45,624 bases of DNA from Clostridia bacterium (GTDB taxonomy: Bacteria > Bacillota > Clostridia > Oscillospirales > CAG-272): NCBI GenBank assembly GCA_024404975.1, contig JAKSPH010000003.1, positions 1 to 45,624 on the forward strand, given 5' to 3'. Each line of letters begins with the position of its first letter. Positions within the stretch are counted from its first letter, which is position 1. Below are positions 1-8,671 of this stretch, one piece after another. The notes below the pieces were generated by a model, which did no database searches, had not been told where the DNA came from, and worked only from the letters and a program-made list of their open reading frames with translations. Position numbers and translations under genes: made by a program.

Positions 1-80
1 CTTTGACGAGCTGAACATCGGCGCTCAACACATCGGCGTGAGAAATCATGCCGATAATCTATTTAAGAAGGGGAACTCCT

Positions 81-485
81 ATGAATCATTCATCTACCTA
101 TCGGAAAAGCAAAAAACACCTCTCTTTTATGAAATCCGCGCTTTCAATCATATTTGTAATCTGTTTATTAATCGGATGCTCCGCCGCACTGACATCTTGC
201 GGTTCCGACTCAGGCTCGCAATCTCAAGCCGGAATGCGAAAAGACTTTGTTGCCACAATGAACAGTTACGAAGCTTTTGTTGATGAATACGTGTCCTTTA
301 TGAAGAAATATAAAGCGAACCCCTCTGATGCGCAGATGATTTCTCAATATTCTTCGATGATGAGCCGCTACGCAGATTTTACCAACAAATTTAATGCTTG
401 GAAAAACAAGGATTTAAACTCTGCCGAACTCAATTATTATTCCCAAGTGTTAGCTAGAACCTCCAAAAAGTTAGCTTCGGTTTAA
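81..485 (+). CDS. Small putative lipoprotein of unknown function
   Basis: A 134-residue exported protein. The start at 81 is chosen because AAGGGGAAC lies just upstream; an upstream ATG at 48 has no ribosome site. A charged N-terminus (residues 8-18) leads into a hydrophobic stretch (about 19-32) and two possible lipobox cysteines, C33 (LIGC) and C40 (LTSC). The mature part (about 41-134) is polar and rich in Ser, Met, Lys and Tyr, with no domain I recognise; it looks helical. It stands alone on the plus strand and is closed by a strong hairpin right after the stop. Function unknown; surface location is inferred from the signal only. Confidence 0.75.
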   Translation: MNHSSTYRKSKKHLSFMKSALSIIFVICLLIGCSAALTSCGSDSGSQSQAGMRKDFVATMNSYEAFVDEYVSFMKKYKANPSDAQMISQYSSMMSRYADFTNKFNAWKNKDLNSAELNYYSQVLARTSKKLASV

Positions 486-514
486 TGTTGAATTTTCAAC
501 GAATAGTTTTCGAC

Positions 515-551
515 AAAGCAAAAAGGCACCCACAGGGTGCCTTTTTGCTTT
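515..551. terminator. Bidirectional intrinsic terminator
   Basis: A perfect 17-base-pair stem (515-531 with 535-551) and a 3-base loop, with A-rich and T-rich arms, sits between two convergent genes, the lipoprotein (+) and the HTH regulator (-). It can serve both. Confidence 0.9.
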
Positions 552-561
552 CATCGGTGAA

Positions 562-933
562 TTATTTCAAATTCTCCGACAGGTAGAGATTGATGACCGC
601 TTCCACGGTTTTCGTCAGAGCGATGCGCCGTCCTTTCGGAAGGGTGCGCGTGTGGCGGTAAAGCCGAAGCAGATGCCATTCCTCCTCCGAGAGTTCGGCG
701 GCGGTCTGCGAAAGCGGCATATCGAGGATCTCGCTCACGGGCATGCGGAACACTTCCGACAGTTTCGGAAGCATTTTCATAAAGGATGCCGAGCGCCCGC
801 GCCGCCAGTTGTTGACGGTCTTGTCCGGAAGTCCGACAACGCGTTCAAACGCCGCGTCACTCTCAAATTCCGCGGCAATGAGTTCGAAAACACGTTTTCT
901 TACGGCTTCCGTCTTTTCTTTATCCACGCTCAT
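562..933 (-). CDS. XRE-like helix-turn-helix protein
   Basis: A 123-residue protein. Residues about 12-72 resemble a Cro/CI-type helix-turn-helix: a helix (residues 13-24), then AAFERVVGLPDKTVNNWRRG as the turn and recognition helix, then the SFMKMLPKLSEVF helix that is common in such domains. The C-terminal 50 residues are helical and may be used for dimer contact. Its start overlaps the stop of the flavin reductase gene by the ATGA tetranucleotide, so it is the last gene of a three-gene operon (SDR, flavin reductase, HTH). A repressor of its own operon is possible but not shown. The ligand and targets are unknown. Confidence 0.75.
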   Translation of the reverse strand: MSVDKEKTEAVRKRVFELIAAEFESDAAFERVVGLPDKTVNNWRRGRSASFMKMLPKLSEVFRMPVSEILDMPLSQTAAELSEEEWHLLRLYRHTRTLPKGRRIALTKTVEAVINLYLSENLK

Positions 934-1532
934 TTTTTATCCCTCCGCGGCGGTTTTTTCGCCGTCGTCTTTTTCTTTTTTGCGGCGGAAAAGCCGAAAT
1001 GACCGAGGCATTTGCCGAGAGCGAAGTAATCGCCGTGCGCGTACGCCAGAAGGTGCGCTTTTTCAATATGGATCTTTCCCGCTTCATCAAGCAGGGATTC
1101 GTCCACCGAAACGTTCACGATCTCGGCGAGGAACATATCGTGCGAACCGAGCGGGCGGACTTCCGTCACGCGGCATTCGAGCGCGATGGGACATTCTCCG
1201 ACGGTGGGAGCGCCGACGGCTTTGCTTTCGACTGCGCTCAAGCCGCATTTTGCGAATTTATCGACTTTCGCGCCTGTATAAATCCCGCAGTAGTCCACGG
1301 TCTTTGCGAGGGTGTCGGGGGCGAGGTTGATCACGAACTCCCCCGTGCGTTTGAGGATCTCATAGGAATAGCGCGACGGGCGCACCGAGATATAGGTCAT
1401 GGCGGGGGTGGAGCAGACGATGCCCGTCCAAGCCACGGTCAGCACGTTTTTGATCTCGCCGTCCCCGACGGAAACGAGAGCAGGGGGCAGGGGCGCGGTC
1501 AGCGTGCCGGGATTGAAATTCTTTCTTGCCAT
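930..1532 (-). CDS. Flavin reductase-like FMN-binding protein
   Basis: A 200-residue protein of the flavin reductase-like family (the split-barrel FMN-binding fold). Typical features are the N-terminal P-L-P-P-A-L-V-S segment, the NVLTVAWTG-like stretch (about 29-37), the PAMTYISVRPSRYSYE region (about 43-58), FVINLA (66-71), and the GSHDMFLAEIVNV strand near 128-140. Members bind FMN and reduce flavin with NAD(P)H or act as small oxidoreductases; the substrate here is unknown. The C-terminus is an unusual lysine-rich tail (about 183-200, AAKKKKTTAKKPPRRDKK), absent from the core family and perhaps nucleic-acid or surface binding. It is one base downstream of the SDR gene, so the two are translated from one message. 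Confidence 0.85.
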   Translation of the reverse strand: MARKNFNPGTLTAPLPPALVSVGDGEIKNVLTVAWTGIVCSTPAMTYISVRPSRYSYEILKRTGEFVINLAPDTLAKTVDYCGIYTGAKVDKFAKCGLSAVESKAVGAPTVGECPIALECRVTEVRPLGSHDMFLAEIVNVSVDESLLDEAGKIHIEKAHLLAYAHGDYFALGKCLGHFGFSAAKKKKTTAKKPPRRDKK

Positions 1533-1533
1533 G

Positions 1534-2316
1534 TTATTTTTCCTCCGGATTTTTCGTCTGCATCTTCATCCACGCGTTTGTCAGAATGCGGTCGGGCAAC
1601 AGTTTGAAGAGCAGATGCTGAAGTTTTGTATACCAATTCGTCACGCACATGACTCTGCCGCGTTTCGAAGCGCGGAGCGCACGGCGGACGACCGTGTCAA
1701 CCTGAAGCAGAGGTTTGGTTTTTTTCGGCACCCACGCGCCGGGAACGGAAGTCGCAAGTCCGAGGAATTCCGTATCCACCCATCCGGGGCAGAAGCAGGT
1801 CGCGCGCAGTCCGCGGTCGCGGATCTCGAAATTGAGCGCCTTCGTATGGTGAAGGACGAGCGCCTTGGAAGAGGCGTAGATATTGAAATTCGGCAGGGGC
1901 GTGAAGCAGGAGCCGCTTCCCATCTCGACGATGCGGCCGCCGGGAATCATATACGGAATGACGGCGTGCGTCAGAAGCACAAGTGCCTTGTCATTGAGAT
2001 CGATCATGCGGATGACGTCCTCTTCCGACACCTGCTCGAACGAGCCGAATTTACCGAATCCCGCCGCGTTGATGAGGTAGGAAACTTCCGGCTTTTCTTC
2101 CGCCAAGGCGGTTTTAACCGCGGCTACGCCCTCCGCCGTGCAGAGGTCGGCAGACAGGATCTTGCAGGGAACGCCGAGTTCCTCCCGCAATGCCTCCATT
2201 TTCTCTTTTCTGCGGGCGACGAACCAGAATTCCGTGACTCCGTAATCTTCTTTCAACTGACGGGCGAACGAACGTCCGATACCGCTCGACGCGCCGGTAA
2301 TGATCGCAACTGCCAT
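1534..2316 (-). CDS. SDR family NAD(P)-dependent oxidoreductase
   Basis: A 260-residue short-chain dehydrogenase/reductase. The Rossmann glycine motif TGASSGIG is at residues 7-14, NAAG at 83-86, a conserved Ser near 134-136, and the catalytic YxxxK at Y147 and K151. The length is normal for a classical SDR. R35-R36 after the second strand favours NADP(H), by inference. It is the first gene of the operon that continues with the flavin reductase and the HTH protein, and has AAGGAG upstream of the ATG. The substrate cannot be told from the sequence; the closest type is the DltE/YqjQ-like general SDR group. Confidence 0.9.
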   Translation of the reverse strand: MAVAIITGASSGIGRSFARQLKEDYGVTEFWFVARRKEKMEALREELGVPCKILSADLCTAEGVAAVKTALAEEKPEVSYLINAAGFGKFGSFEQVSEEDVIRMIDLNDKALVLLTHAVIPYMIPGGRIVEMGSGSCFTPLPNFNIYASSKALVLHHTKALNFEIRDRGLRATCFCPGWVDTEFLGLATSVPGAWVPKKTKPLLQVDTVVRRALRASKRGRVMCVTNWYTKLQHLLFKLLPDRILTNAWMKMQTKNPEEK

Positions 2317-2337
2317 AAAAACTCCTTTTTTACTTAC

Positions 2338-2366
2338 AGTATATCATATTTTTGCGAAAAAATCAA
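2338..2366 (-). promoter_or_regulatory. Sigma-A type promoter for the SDR operon
   Basis: On the minus strand TTGATT (2361-2366) and TATACT (2338-2343) are 17 bases apart, about 20 bases before the SDR start. Confidence 0.7.
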
Positions 2367-2385
2367 CCGGTTTCGTCGATATTAC

Positions 2386-2417
2386 GAAAAGGGCATAGCC
2401 TCCGCTATGCCCTTTTC
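2386..2417 (-). terminator. Intrinsic terminator of the dgo operon
   Basis: A 14-base-pair perfect stem (2386-2399 with 2404-2417) and a 4-base loop lies just after the stop of the PHP gene; the minus-strand arm ends in TTTTC. It ends the galactonate operon. Confidence 0.85.
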
Positions 2418-2440
2418 TTGTTTTGCCGGAACGTCGGCGG

Positions 2441-3454
2441 TCAGTCGAGGAAGTACGCGTTCGTGTTGGCGTGTTTGCCTTCGCCGTCCTCCACGGTGAT
2501 ACGGAAATAGGTATTGTCTTTCGGAATAGCGAATTCCGCCTCCGTGACCGGAGCGTCCTTTGCGTAACGGAACTGGATATGTCTGCCATTCGTCGTCAGA
2601 TAGATCCGTCTTGCCGGAGAGCATTTGATGCGGATCTTCTCGTCGTCCATGGTCAGCGAATAGATTTCGGGACCCTGCGATGCGTAGAAATTCCCCGCGA
2701 AGATCGCGTCCATGACCGCCTTGTAGGTAAGTTCTTTCGCGAAGATCACCGTAAACGCGCCGAACGACTCGAACTGAGGCGCGTCGTCGTCGCACCAGTT
2801 ATGGTTGTCGTCCGCGCCGATGCAGAAAATGCGCTCGCCGCCGCGGAGCATATCGTCATAGACACGGGGGTTGTATTCCTCGTAACCGTCGACGTAACAA
2901 CCGTAGTTACAGATCTCCATGGCGTGCATGCCGTGGAAATTCATATAGTCGGTGTAATCTTCCATCGACCACGTCGGGTGGTTATAGGTGACGAAGAAGC
3001 CGTGTTCTCTTCCTGCCTTGATGACCGCGTTGATGTTTTCCGCCGTGTGTTCTCTTTCAAAGTCCGGCTCGTTTTCGTAAAACTGTACGGCGTCTTTGTA
3101 TTTCGCGGAATTGCCGATCACGGTGTATTTCTCTCTGTGCCAGCAGACCTGTTTCAGGTTTTCGGGATCGCGCTGGATCAGACAGATGTGGCAGGTCTTA
3201 TGGCTTTCGCCCTTCATCCACGGCGCGGAAAACTCCATTTCGTAGCCGTGCAGAGCAAGGAAATTCTCGTCGTTCAGTTCGTCGTGCGGGATCAGAACGT
3301 CGTGATCGGTGAACGCGATGATCGAGTAACCGTGTTTCATATACGCTTCTTTTGCCGCGGCAGGCGTGAACTTGCCGTCGGACACGCGGGAATGGCTGTG
3401 CAGGTTGGCTTTGTATTTATTTTCGCTCTCGTCAAGTAAAATCTTATTCATCAT
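2441..3454 (-). CDS. PHP-domain metal-dependent phosphoesterase-like protein
   Basis: A 337-residue PHP (polymerase and histidinol phosphatase) protein. Metal-ligand motifs are visible: H19-x-H21, D50-H51, E72/E74, H89, H159 (NHP) and D215-x-x-H218. The C-terminal part (about 265-337) forms a beta-rich extension not needed for the PHP core. No signal peptide, so it is cytoplasmic. AAGGAG is 5 bases before the first ATG. It is the last gene of the leftward dgo operon, 9 bases after the ceramidase-like gene. The PHP fold hydrolyses phosphoesters; a sugar phosphate or sugar acid derivative is a guess from context. Two further PHP genes lie at 13063 and 13777 but they are shorter and form a different subgroup. 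Confidence 0.85.
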   Translation of the reverse strand: MMNKILLDESENKYKANLHSHSRVSDGKFTPAAAKEAYMKHGYSIIAFTDHDVLIPHDELNDENFLALHGYEMEFSAPWMKGESHKTCHICLIQRDPENLKQVCWHREKYTVIGNSAKYKDAVQFYENEPDFEREHTAENINAVIKAGREHGFFVTYNHPTWSMEDYTDYMNFHGMHAMEICNYGCYVDGYEEYNPRVYDDMLRGGERIFCIGADDNHNWCDDDAPQFESFGAFTVIFAKELTYKAVMDAIFAGNFYASQGPEIYSLTMDDEKIRIKCSPARRIYLTTNGRHIQFRYAKDAPVTEAEFAIPKDNTYFRITVEDGEGKHANTNAYFLD

Positions 3455-3463
3455 GTATTCTCC

Positions 3464-4945
3464 TTATCGGTCAAACATTTTATTGATCTGTTCAACGGTC
3501 TTTCTGACCAGAAGATCTCCGCCCTCATGGCCGGTCACACCGCTGGAAACGTAGGCGGAATAGTGGCTGCCCTGTTCCGCTTTCAAGGTGGGAAGATAGC
3601 CGTCCGCGCCGCAGGCAAGCTGAATTAAGAAGGTCTGCTGTGCCTTGCTTCTCGCGCGGATCTGATTGCCGTAATTCAGGAACAGTTCGAAACTGTTGGA
3701 CGCGAACGCGATGTCGCCGAATCTCGCGATGTGGATCTCCGCGGGGTAGAGGTTGTATTTCTCCTGCATCTCGTAACGGGCGATGGTTCCGGCGTAGACG
3801 TGCATCTTCGCGTTCTCCGCGAAGGTGATCTTTTCGACCGTCTTGACAAAGGCGTCGATCTTCTCTTTCGCCTCATTGTATTCTTTGTCCGTCACTCTGC
3901 GGACGGGAACTTCGAGAATGATATTTTCGTGGACAAGCTTTGCTTCCGTACGGATCTCGCCGTCCTCGATCTCGTCGTAAACGTCGATGATCTCCCGCGC
4001 GATGCGTTTACCGATCTTCCACGTTCCCTTGATGTCGTACATGGAAGGATCCGCTTTGCGAAGGATCACGTTCGTTCTGATGACGTTGGGGTCGTCGATC
4101 GGCGTTTCGGGATCTACCCAGCGCACAAGATCTCTTGGACACTGGTCGCCCGCCGCGGAGCAAAGTCCCAGAACGAAGAGATCTTTACCGAAGCGTTCGC
4201 GGAGCAGGATCTTGACCTTGCCCCAATAGTCGGCGGAAAAGAAACTTCTCTGTTCCAATACCTGTGCGGGGCAGGCGACGTTCGCGACGATACCCGTGAG
4301 GGCTTTTTTCTCATCGTAAACAAAGAGCAGTTCCATGCCGGAATCGTTGCCGCCTTCGAGTTCCGTGAAGGTCGCGGTGTTGGTGTCGCCCCACATTTTC
4401 GCGCTTCCGTCAGAATAGCAAACTCTGCGGTTCATACCGACTGCCGCTCTGCCGAACGCGTTGGCATACGCTGCGGGACGTCTGTTTTCCCACGCCTGTT
4501 TCACCGCTTGCGCGATGCGGTCGATGAGGAAATACAAACCTTCGTCGCCTTCCATCACGTCGTCGCGCTTTTGCGGTTTGACCGCGGTTTCTTCGCCGAG
4601 GTACTTGGAAAGAAGGTTCAGAGAGCCGTCCAGACTGACGCGTCTTTTGCTCGTGTATTTGATAGAAGTATGCGAGTGTGTCGCGTGGATGATGACCATT
4701 TCGGGATCAATGCCCTCTACGGCTTTGAGTTTTTCTCTGACACCGCAGACGAGGTTGTAGCCAATGCCTTCCATATCGCAGGAGCAAATGATCAGCTGCG
4801 CGCCTTCGGATTCGATCGCCATGGCGGTCGCGGTGATTTCGGTTTCGGTGTACTGCGAGATTCTTTCGTAAAACTGTCCTTCAAGGGACGCTTTCTTGTC
4901 GGGAGTGATGCTGACTTCCGACCAACCGATTTTCAGTTCGCTCAT
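3464..4945 (-). CDS. Neutral ceramidase-like (alkaline ceramidase N-domain) hydrolase
   Basis: A 493-residue protein similar to the N-terminal catalytic domain of neutral/alkaline non-lysosomal ceramidases: an early GWSEVSITPD strand (residues 7-16), a CDMEG stretch near 56-60 and the zinc-type HATHSHTS motif with H87, H90 and H92. The start at 4945 is preceded by GGAGAAG; a start at 5014 would overlap the end of dgoD and lacks a ribosome site. There is no signal peptide and the usual C-terminal immunoglobulin-like domain is absent, so it is a cytoplasmic, trimmed family member. It sits inside a sugar-acid operon, so an amide or ester of a sugar acid is a more likely substrate than a sphingolipid (inference). 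Confidence 0.75.
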   Translation of the reverse strand: MSELKIGWSEVSITPDKKASLEGQFYERISQYTETEITATAMAIESEGAQLIICSCDMEGIGYNLVCGVREKLKAVEGIDPEMVIIHATHSHTSIKYTSKRRVSLDGSLNLLSKYLGEETAVKPQKRDDVMEGDEGLYFLIDRIAQAVKQAWENRRPAAYANAFGRAAVGMNRRVCYSDGSAKMWGDTNTATFTELEGGNDSGMELLFVYDEKKALTGIVANVACPAQVLEQRSFFSADYWGKVKILLRERFGKDLFVLGLCSAAGDQCPRDLVRWVDPETPIDDPNVIRTNVILRKADPSMYDIKGTWKIGKRIAREIIDVYDEIEDGEIRTEAKLVHENIILEVPVRRVTDKEYNEAKEKIDAFVKTVEKITFAENAKMHVYAGTIARYEMQEKYNLYPAEIHIARFGDIAFASNSFELFLNYGNQIRARSKAQQTFLIQLACGADGYLPTLKAEQGSHYSAYVSSGVTGHEGGDLLVRKTVEQINKMFDR

Positions 4946-4962
4946 CGTATCTTCTCCGTCCT

Positions 4963-6111
4963 TTACCATTCCGCGACGGAACCGTCCGCATGGTGCCATA
5001 CGGGGTTCTTCCATTCGTGAGGAGTTTTGTTTTCTTCGATCACGAGTTCCTTATTGACGTCAACGCCGAGACCGGGAAGTTTCGGGAGTTCGACGAATCC
5101 GTCCTTGAACTCAAAGTCTTTCGTGTTGTGAACGTAGTCGAGAACGCTCTTGCCTACGTTGTAGTGGATGCCGATGCTCTGTTCCTGGATCACGGCGTTG
5201 TAACTCGTCGCGTCCACGTTGAGGCACGCCGCGAGGGCGATCGGTCCGAGCGGGCAATGCGGTGCGAGGGCAACGTCGTAACTCTCCGCCATAGCGGCGA
5301 TCTTCTTGACTTCCGTGATACCGCCCGCGTGAGAAAGGTCGGGCTGAATGATGGAAATACCGCCGGCGTTCAGGAGGCGCTTGAAATCCCATTTGGAGAA
5401 CAGGCGTTCACCCGTCGCGATCGGAATATTGCAGCAAGCCGCGATCTCCGCGAAACTCTCCATATTTTCACACAGAACGGGTTCTTCGATGAACATGGGA
5501 TCGAACTCTTCGAGTTTCTTCGCGAGGACTTTCGCCATCGGTTTATGAACTCTGCCGTGGAAGTCGATCGCAATGCCGAAATACTTACCGCACGCCTCGC
5601 GGATCGCCGCCACACGTTCGAGAACGGCGTCGATCTTGTCGTAGGTGTCGATCATCTGTAACTCTTCGGTCGCGTTCATCTTGATGGCGCAGAAGCCGGC
5701 ATCCTGTTTCTCTTTTGCCGCTTTTCCGACGTCGGAAGGTCTGTCACCGCCGATCCATGAATACACCTTCATTCTGTCACGGCATCTGCCGCCCATCAGT
5801 TCGTAGACGGGAGCGCCGAACGCCTTGCCCTTGATGTCCCAAAGCGCCTGGTCGATACCCGCGATCGCGCTCATCAGAACGCCGCCGCCGCGATAGAAAC
5901 CGGCACGGTAGAGCGTGGACCAGATGTCCTCGATCCTCATGGGATCGTTCCCGATCAGATAGGTTTTCATCTCCTGAACACAGGCAAGCACCGCGGAGCA
6001 GTGTCCTTCCAATACCGCCTCGCCCCAACCGGTAAGTCCGTTGTCCGTTTCGATCTCAACGAATCCCCATCTCGGACGGACAAAGTAAGTTTGCACGTTA
6101 GTGATCTTCAT
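4963..6111 (-). CDS. dgoD: D-galactonate dehydratase (enolase superfamily)
   Basis: Catalyses D-galactonate to 2-keto-3-deoxygalactonate in the cytoplasm. The 382-residue protein has the same length as Escherichia coli DgoD and, from memory, matches it along its entire length, including [22 protein letters not shown] and the C-terminal SVAEW. The expected ligands and catalytic residues are all at the same numbers: D183, H185, E209, E235, H285 and E310. Gap to dgoK is 17 bases. Together with DgoK and the aldolase it forms a complete DeLey-Doudoroff branch. No transporter is seen in the operon. Related mandelate-racemase-like acid sugar dehydratases are the only other option, and the full-length match makes this unlikely. 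Confidence 0.95.
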   Translation of the reverse strand: MKITNVQTYFVRPRWGFVEIETDNGLTGWGEAVLEGHCSAVLACVQEMKTYLIGNDPMRIEDIWSTLYRAGFYRGGGVLMSAIAGIDQALWDIKGKAFGAPVYELMGGRCRDRMKVYSWIGGDRPSDVGKAAKEKQDAGFCAIKMNATEELQMIDTYDKIDAVLERVAAIREACGKYFGIAIDFHGRVHKPMAKVLAKKLEEFDPMFIEEPVLCENMESFAEIAACCNIPIATGERLFSKWDFKRLLNAGGISIIQPDLSHAGGITEVKKIAAMAESYDVALAPHCPLGPIALAACLNVDATSYNAVIQEQSIGIHYNVGKSVLDYVHNTKDFEFKDGFVELPKLPGLGVDVNKELVIEENKTPHEWKNPVWHHADGSVAEW

Positions 6112-6128
6112 AACTGTATTTCTCCTTT

Positions 6129-7055
6129 TTACGTTCTGTATTCATAGATCCGGATCATTCCGTTGACCGTGGAATGATCGACTTCTTCGTTTGACAGTAT
6201 CACGATTTCGGCATCGGTGTATTCTTTCAGAATGGTGCCGATGGCTTCTTTGATGGCGGCTTTACCGCCGATGACGACCCGCTTCGGAGAGCGGGAGAGG
6301 ATACACCGGATCTCGCCCGAAACCATCACGCCGAGGAAGAACGAATACAGTTCGCTCTCCGACTTATGAAACGTATTTTTCAGAATTCTGACCTTGAAGA
6401 GCGCCTCGCCGATCCCGTGTTTGTCCGCATAGTCGAATCCTTGGAGCAAAGTTTCTTTGCAGATCTCGTGATCTTCGAGTTTCACCGCGTCAGCGAGAAT
6501 GGTGTCCGTTGCGACGGCGTAGATCATTTCGCCCGTCAGCATCGTGCGGGAATCCCGGATCTTTCCGTTTTCCGTTTCGATGATCTTGGTGTGAGAACCG
6601 GGGAATACGTACACGCCGTCCCCTGAGAAAACGCCCATCAGTTCGGTTTCCTCGCCGCGCATCATGTCGCTGTTTTCGACCGTCGTGCATTCCGTTTTCA
6701 CGCCCCGCATGAAGGCGAAGGGGATGCCGGCGATGTCCTCCATACGGCAAAGGTGCATACTGCCGTGAAGTTCTTCCATACCGGCGGGTGCGACGGTGTG
6801 AGGAAGTTCCAGAAGCCCGAGTTCGCTCGTCAGCATTCCGCAGGCGAGGACGGCTTTGACATCGCCCTCCTTATAACCGTTCTTATCAAGGATCTCGCGG
6901 ATCCCGTTTCTGACGGTTTCTTTCAGAATCTCTTTGTTGCCGATACTCTTTTTCGCACCTACGCGGAAAGAGAGCGTTTCGATCACTTTCCCGTCCGTGC
7001 AAAGCGATATGCGGGTGTTGGTCGTTCCGCCGTCGACGGCGATATAATTACTCAA
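6129..7055 (-). CDS. dgoK: 2-dehydro-3-deoxygalactonokinase
   Basis: Phosphorylates 2-keto-3-deoxygalactonate to its 6-phosphate with ATP. The 308-residue protein opens with the ASKHA-type phosphate loop VDGGTTNTR (residues 6-14) and contains the DgoK-like PGSHTKI segment in the middle; the length suits the family. I take the TTG at 7055 as start because GGAGGTG lies 6 bases upstream at 7062-7068; an in-frame extension to 7118 lies entirely inside the aldolase gene and has no ribosome site. The start overlaps the last 8 bases of the aldolase gene, which points to translational coupling. Followed by dgoD. Confidence 0.92.
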   Translation of the reverse strand: MSNYIAVDGGTTNTRISLCTDGKVIETLSFRVGAKKSIGNKEILKETVRNGIREILDKNGYKEGDVKAVLACGMLTSELGLLELPHTVAPAGMEELHGSMHLCRMEDIAGIPFAFMRGVKTECTTVENSDMMRGEETELMGVFSGDGVYVFPGSHTKIIETENGKIRDSRTMLTGEMIYAVATDTILADAVKLEDHEICKETLLQGFDYADKHGIGEALFKVRILKNTFHKSESELYSFFLGVMVSGEIRCILSRSPKRVVIGGKAAIKEAIGTILKEYTDAEIVILSNEEVDHSTVNGMIRIYEYRT

Positions 7056-7704
7056 CGTCCGACACCTCCGCAACGTATTTTTTCGCGAGTTCGGTGATGC
7101 CGTTCCAATCGTTCTCACGGATCATTTTCTTATCGGTGATATTGGAACCGATTCCGAAACCGCGGATTCCGCAGGACAGGTACTCTTTCATATTGCCCGT
7201 ATGGATTCCGCCGACCGCGAGAAGTTTAATGTGCGACAGGGGTGCCGATACCGCTTTGATGTATTCCGGTCCGAGGCTCGTGACGGGGAACACTTTCACG
7301 AAATCCGCGCCCGACTTGTGGGCGAACGCGATCTCCGTCGGTGTCAGCGCACCGGGAATGGAAACCAATCCCAGTCGGTTGCTTTCTTTGATCACTTCTT
7401 CATCCGTGTTGGGAGAAATGATGAATTGTCCGCCCGCCTCGGCGGTCAGTCTGACCTGCTGTGCGGTCAGAACGGTGCCGGAACCGATGAACATTTTTCC
7501 TTTGAACTTTGCAGCGAGTTCTCCGATCGCTCCGGCGGTGTCCTGATCCGACACCTTTCCGTCCGCGGAGTAGGTGATCTCCATCAGTCGGATCCCTCCG
7601 TCGTAAAGTGCCTGCGCCAGGGGAATCAGTTTCTCCTTCGGAACACCGCGGATGATCGCGATGATTTTGTGTTTTCCAATTGCTTCAATGATCTGGTCTT
7701 TCAT
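7048..7704 (-). CDS. dgoA: KDPG/KDPGal aldolase
   Basis: Class I aldolase that splits 2-keto-3-deoxy-6-phosphogalactonate (and possibly phosphogluconate) to pyruvate and glyceraldehyde 3-phosphate. The 218-residue sequence shows the Eda-family marks: R19 in the IIRG strand, E42 in MEITY, GTVLT at 76-80, SPN at 97-99 and the Schiff-base lysine K137 in VKVFP. Length is typical (about 205-220). It is the first gene of the leftward operon, with GAGGTG before the ATG, and is divergent from the AraC regulator. The name DgoA is chosen from its place next to dgoK and dgoD; the general name is Eda. A decayed paralogue of its 3' end lies at 8672. Confidence 0.93.
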   Translation of the reverse strand: MKDQIIEAIGKHKIIAIIRGVPKEKLIPLAQALYDGGIRLMEITYSADGKVSDQDTAGAIGELAAKFKGKMFIGSGTVLTAQQVRLTAEAGGQFIISPNTDEEVIKESNRLGLVSIPGALTPTEIAFAHKSGADFVKVFPVTSLGPEYIKAVSAPLSHIKLLAVGGIHTGNMKEYLSCGIRGFGIGSNITDKKMIRENDWNGITELAKKYVAEVSDVE

Positions 7705-7756
7705 TTTGCACCTCGTGTGGTTTTTAGTTTACATTTCTATTATAATATGTAATTTT

Positions 7757-7772
7757 ATCAATGTATATTGAT
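7757..7772. promoter_or_regulatory. Candidate operator between dgo operon and AraC gene
   Basis: An inverted repeat ATCAAT-N4-ATTGAT lies in the AT-rich 123-base divergent region, upstream of the dgoA ribosome site. It may bind the regulator or a repressor. AraC proteins often use direct repeats, so this assignment is weak. Confidence 0.35.
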
Positions 7773-7811
7773 TTTTTAACAAATTATATGGATTTTCTTG
7801 CAAAAATGTAG

Positions 7812-7817
7812 TATAAT
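7812..7817 (+). promoter_or_regulatory. Candidate -10 box for the AraC-type gene
   Basis: A perfect TATAAT sits 10 bases before the likely start codon. No good -35 box is placed 16-18 bases upstream. If used, the message would have almost no leader, which fits the poor ribosome site. Confidence 0.4.
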
Positions 7818-7827
7818 ACTCCCGGTG

Positions 7828-8634
7828 ATGAAAATGAAGGAATTGTTTGATAACAGAATCGAAACGGAAAACACGGTATTCCGTCACGCAAACGGAAAAA
7901 GTATCGAATCCGGCAAAGAGTTTCACATCTTCCACGAGATCATCTATTTTATCGACGGAGATGCGGAATTTTTGGGTGAGAACATTCACGTCGGTATCAA
8001 GCCGAACACGCTGATCGTGATCCCCAAAGAAACCTATCACCGTCTGATCATTCACGGGGACAGGGAGAAATACCACCGTTGCGTGATCAATCTGTACGAC
8101 TCCCCCGCGCTCGCGGGGCTGATCTGCAGATGTATGACATGCCAGACCGTGTTGCCGTCAGACGCGGAAATCACACGCCTGTTCGACAAACTGATCGGAT
8201 ATACGGGGCGGGAAGATGCCGGCGTTTACCTCGGTGCGGTAACGGTGCTTCTTCTTGACGCGATCGCGGAGAAATGCCGTTCCGACGTCGGTAAAACGCA
8301 CCGCAACGCCACTTTGGATCGGGCGCTCGAATACATCAATGCCAATATCGGGAAAAAGATGAGCATTGAGGAGATCGCGAAAGAATGTACGGTTTCGGAA
8401 TCCGCCCTCTCCCATCTTTTCAGAAAAGAGTTCAATATCACGATCCACAAATTCATCGTGAAGAAAAAACTCATCAACGCCTATAATAGGATCCACGCCG
8501 GCGTGCCGTCTACCGTGGCGGCGATGGAATGCGGATTCAACGATTATTCGGGATTCTATAAACAGTACAGAAAGGCGTTCGGAGAATCCCCGTCCAAAAC
8601 CTCTTCAAAACCCGCCTCACGCGGCGTGAAATGA
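7828..8634 (+). CDS. AraC-family regulator, likely of the dgo operon
   Basis: A 268-residue transcription factor. The N-terminal part (about 15-95) looks like a cupin sugar-sensing domain (GKEFHIFHEIIYF, LIVIPKETYHRL). The C-terminal part (about 165-262) is the double helix-turn-helix: MSIEEIAKECTVSESALSHLFRKEF for the first motif and VAAMECGFNDYSGFYKQYRKAFGESP for the second, both classic. Start 7828 or the ATG at 7834 are both possible; no strong ribosome site is seen and the upstream ATG at 7798 lies before the -10 box. It is divergent from dgoA, so it probably activates the galactonate genes in response to galactonate or an intermediate (inference). Confidence 0.85.
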   Translation: MKMKELFDNRIETENTVFRHANGKSIESGKEFHIFHEIIYFIDGDAEFLGENIHVGIKPNTLIVIPKETYHRLIIHGDREKYHRCVINLYDSPALAGLICRCMTCQTVLPSDAEITRLFDKLIGYTGREDAGVYLGAVTVLLLDAIAEKCRSDVGKTHRNATLDRALEYINANIGKKMSIEEIAKECTVSESALSHLFRKEFNITIHKFIVKKKLINAYNRIHAGVPSTVAAMECGFNDYSGFYKQYRKAFGESPSKTSSKPASRGVK

Positions 8635-8671
8635 CGTCGGAATTCGCTTTTTGCGTGATCAGAGCGAATCC

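Noticed and set aside
38-283. 81-codon frame overlapping the first lipoprotein
   Set aside because: It has no ribosome site and the other frame shows a signal peptide with lipobox. It stays open to the window edge, so an upstream gene tail cannot be fully ruled out.
4946-5014. N-terminal extension of the ceramidase-like protein
   Set aside because: It overlaps the end of dgoD and has no ribosome site; the ATG at 4945 has one.
7056-7118. N-terminal extension of DgoK
   Set aside because: It lies inside the aldolase gene; TTG at 7055 has a perfect ribosome site and gives the family start.
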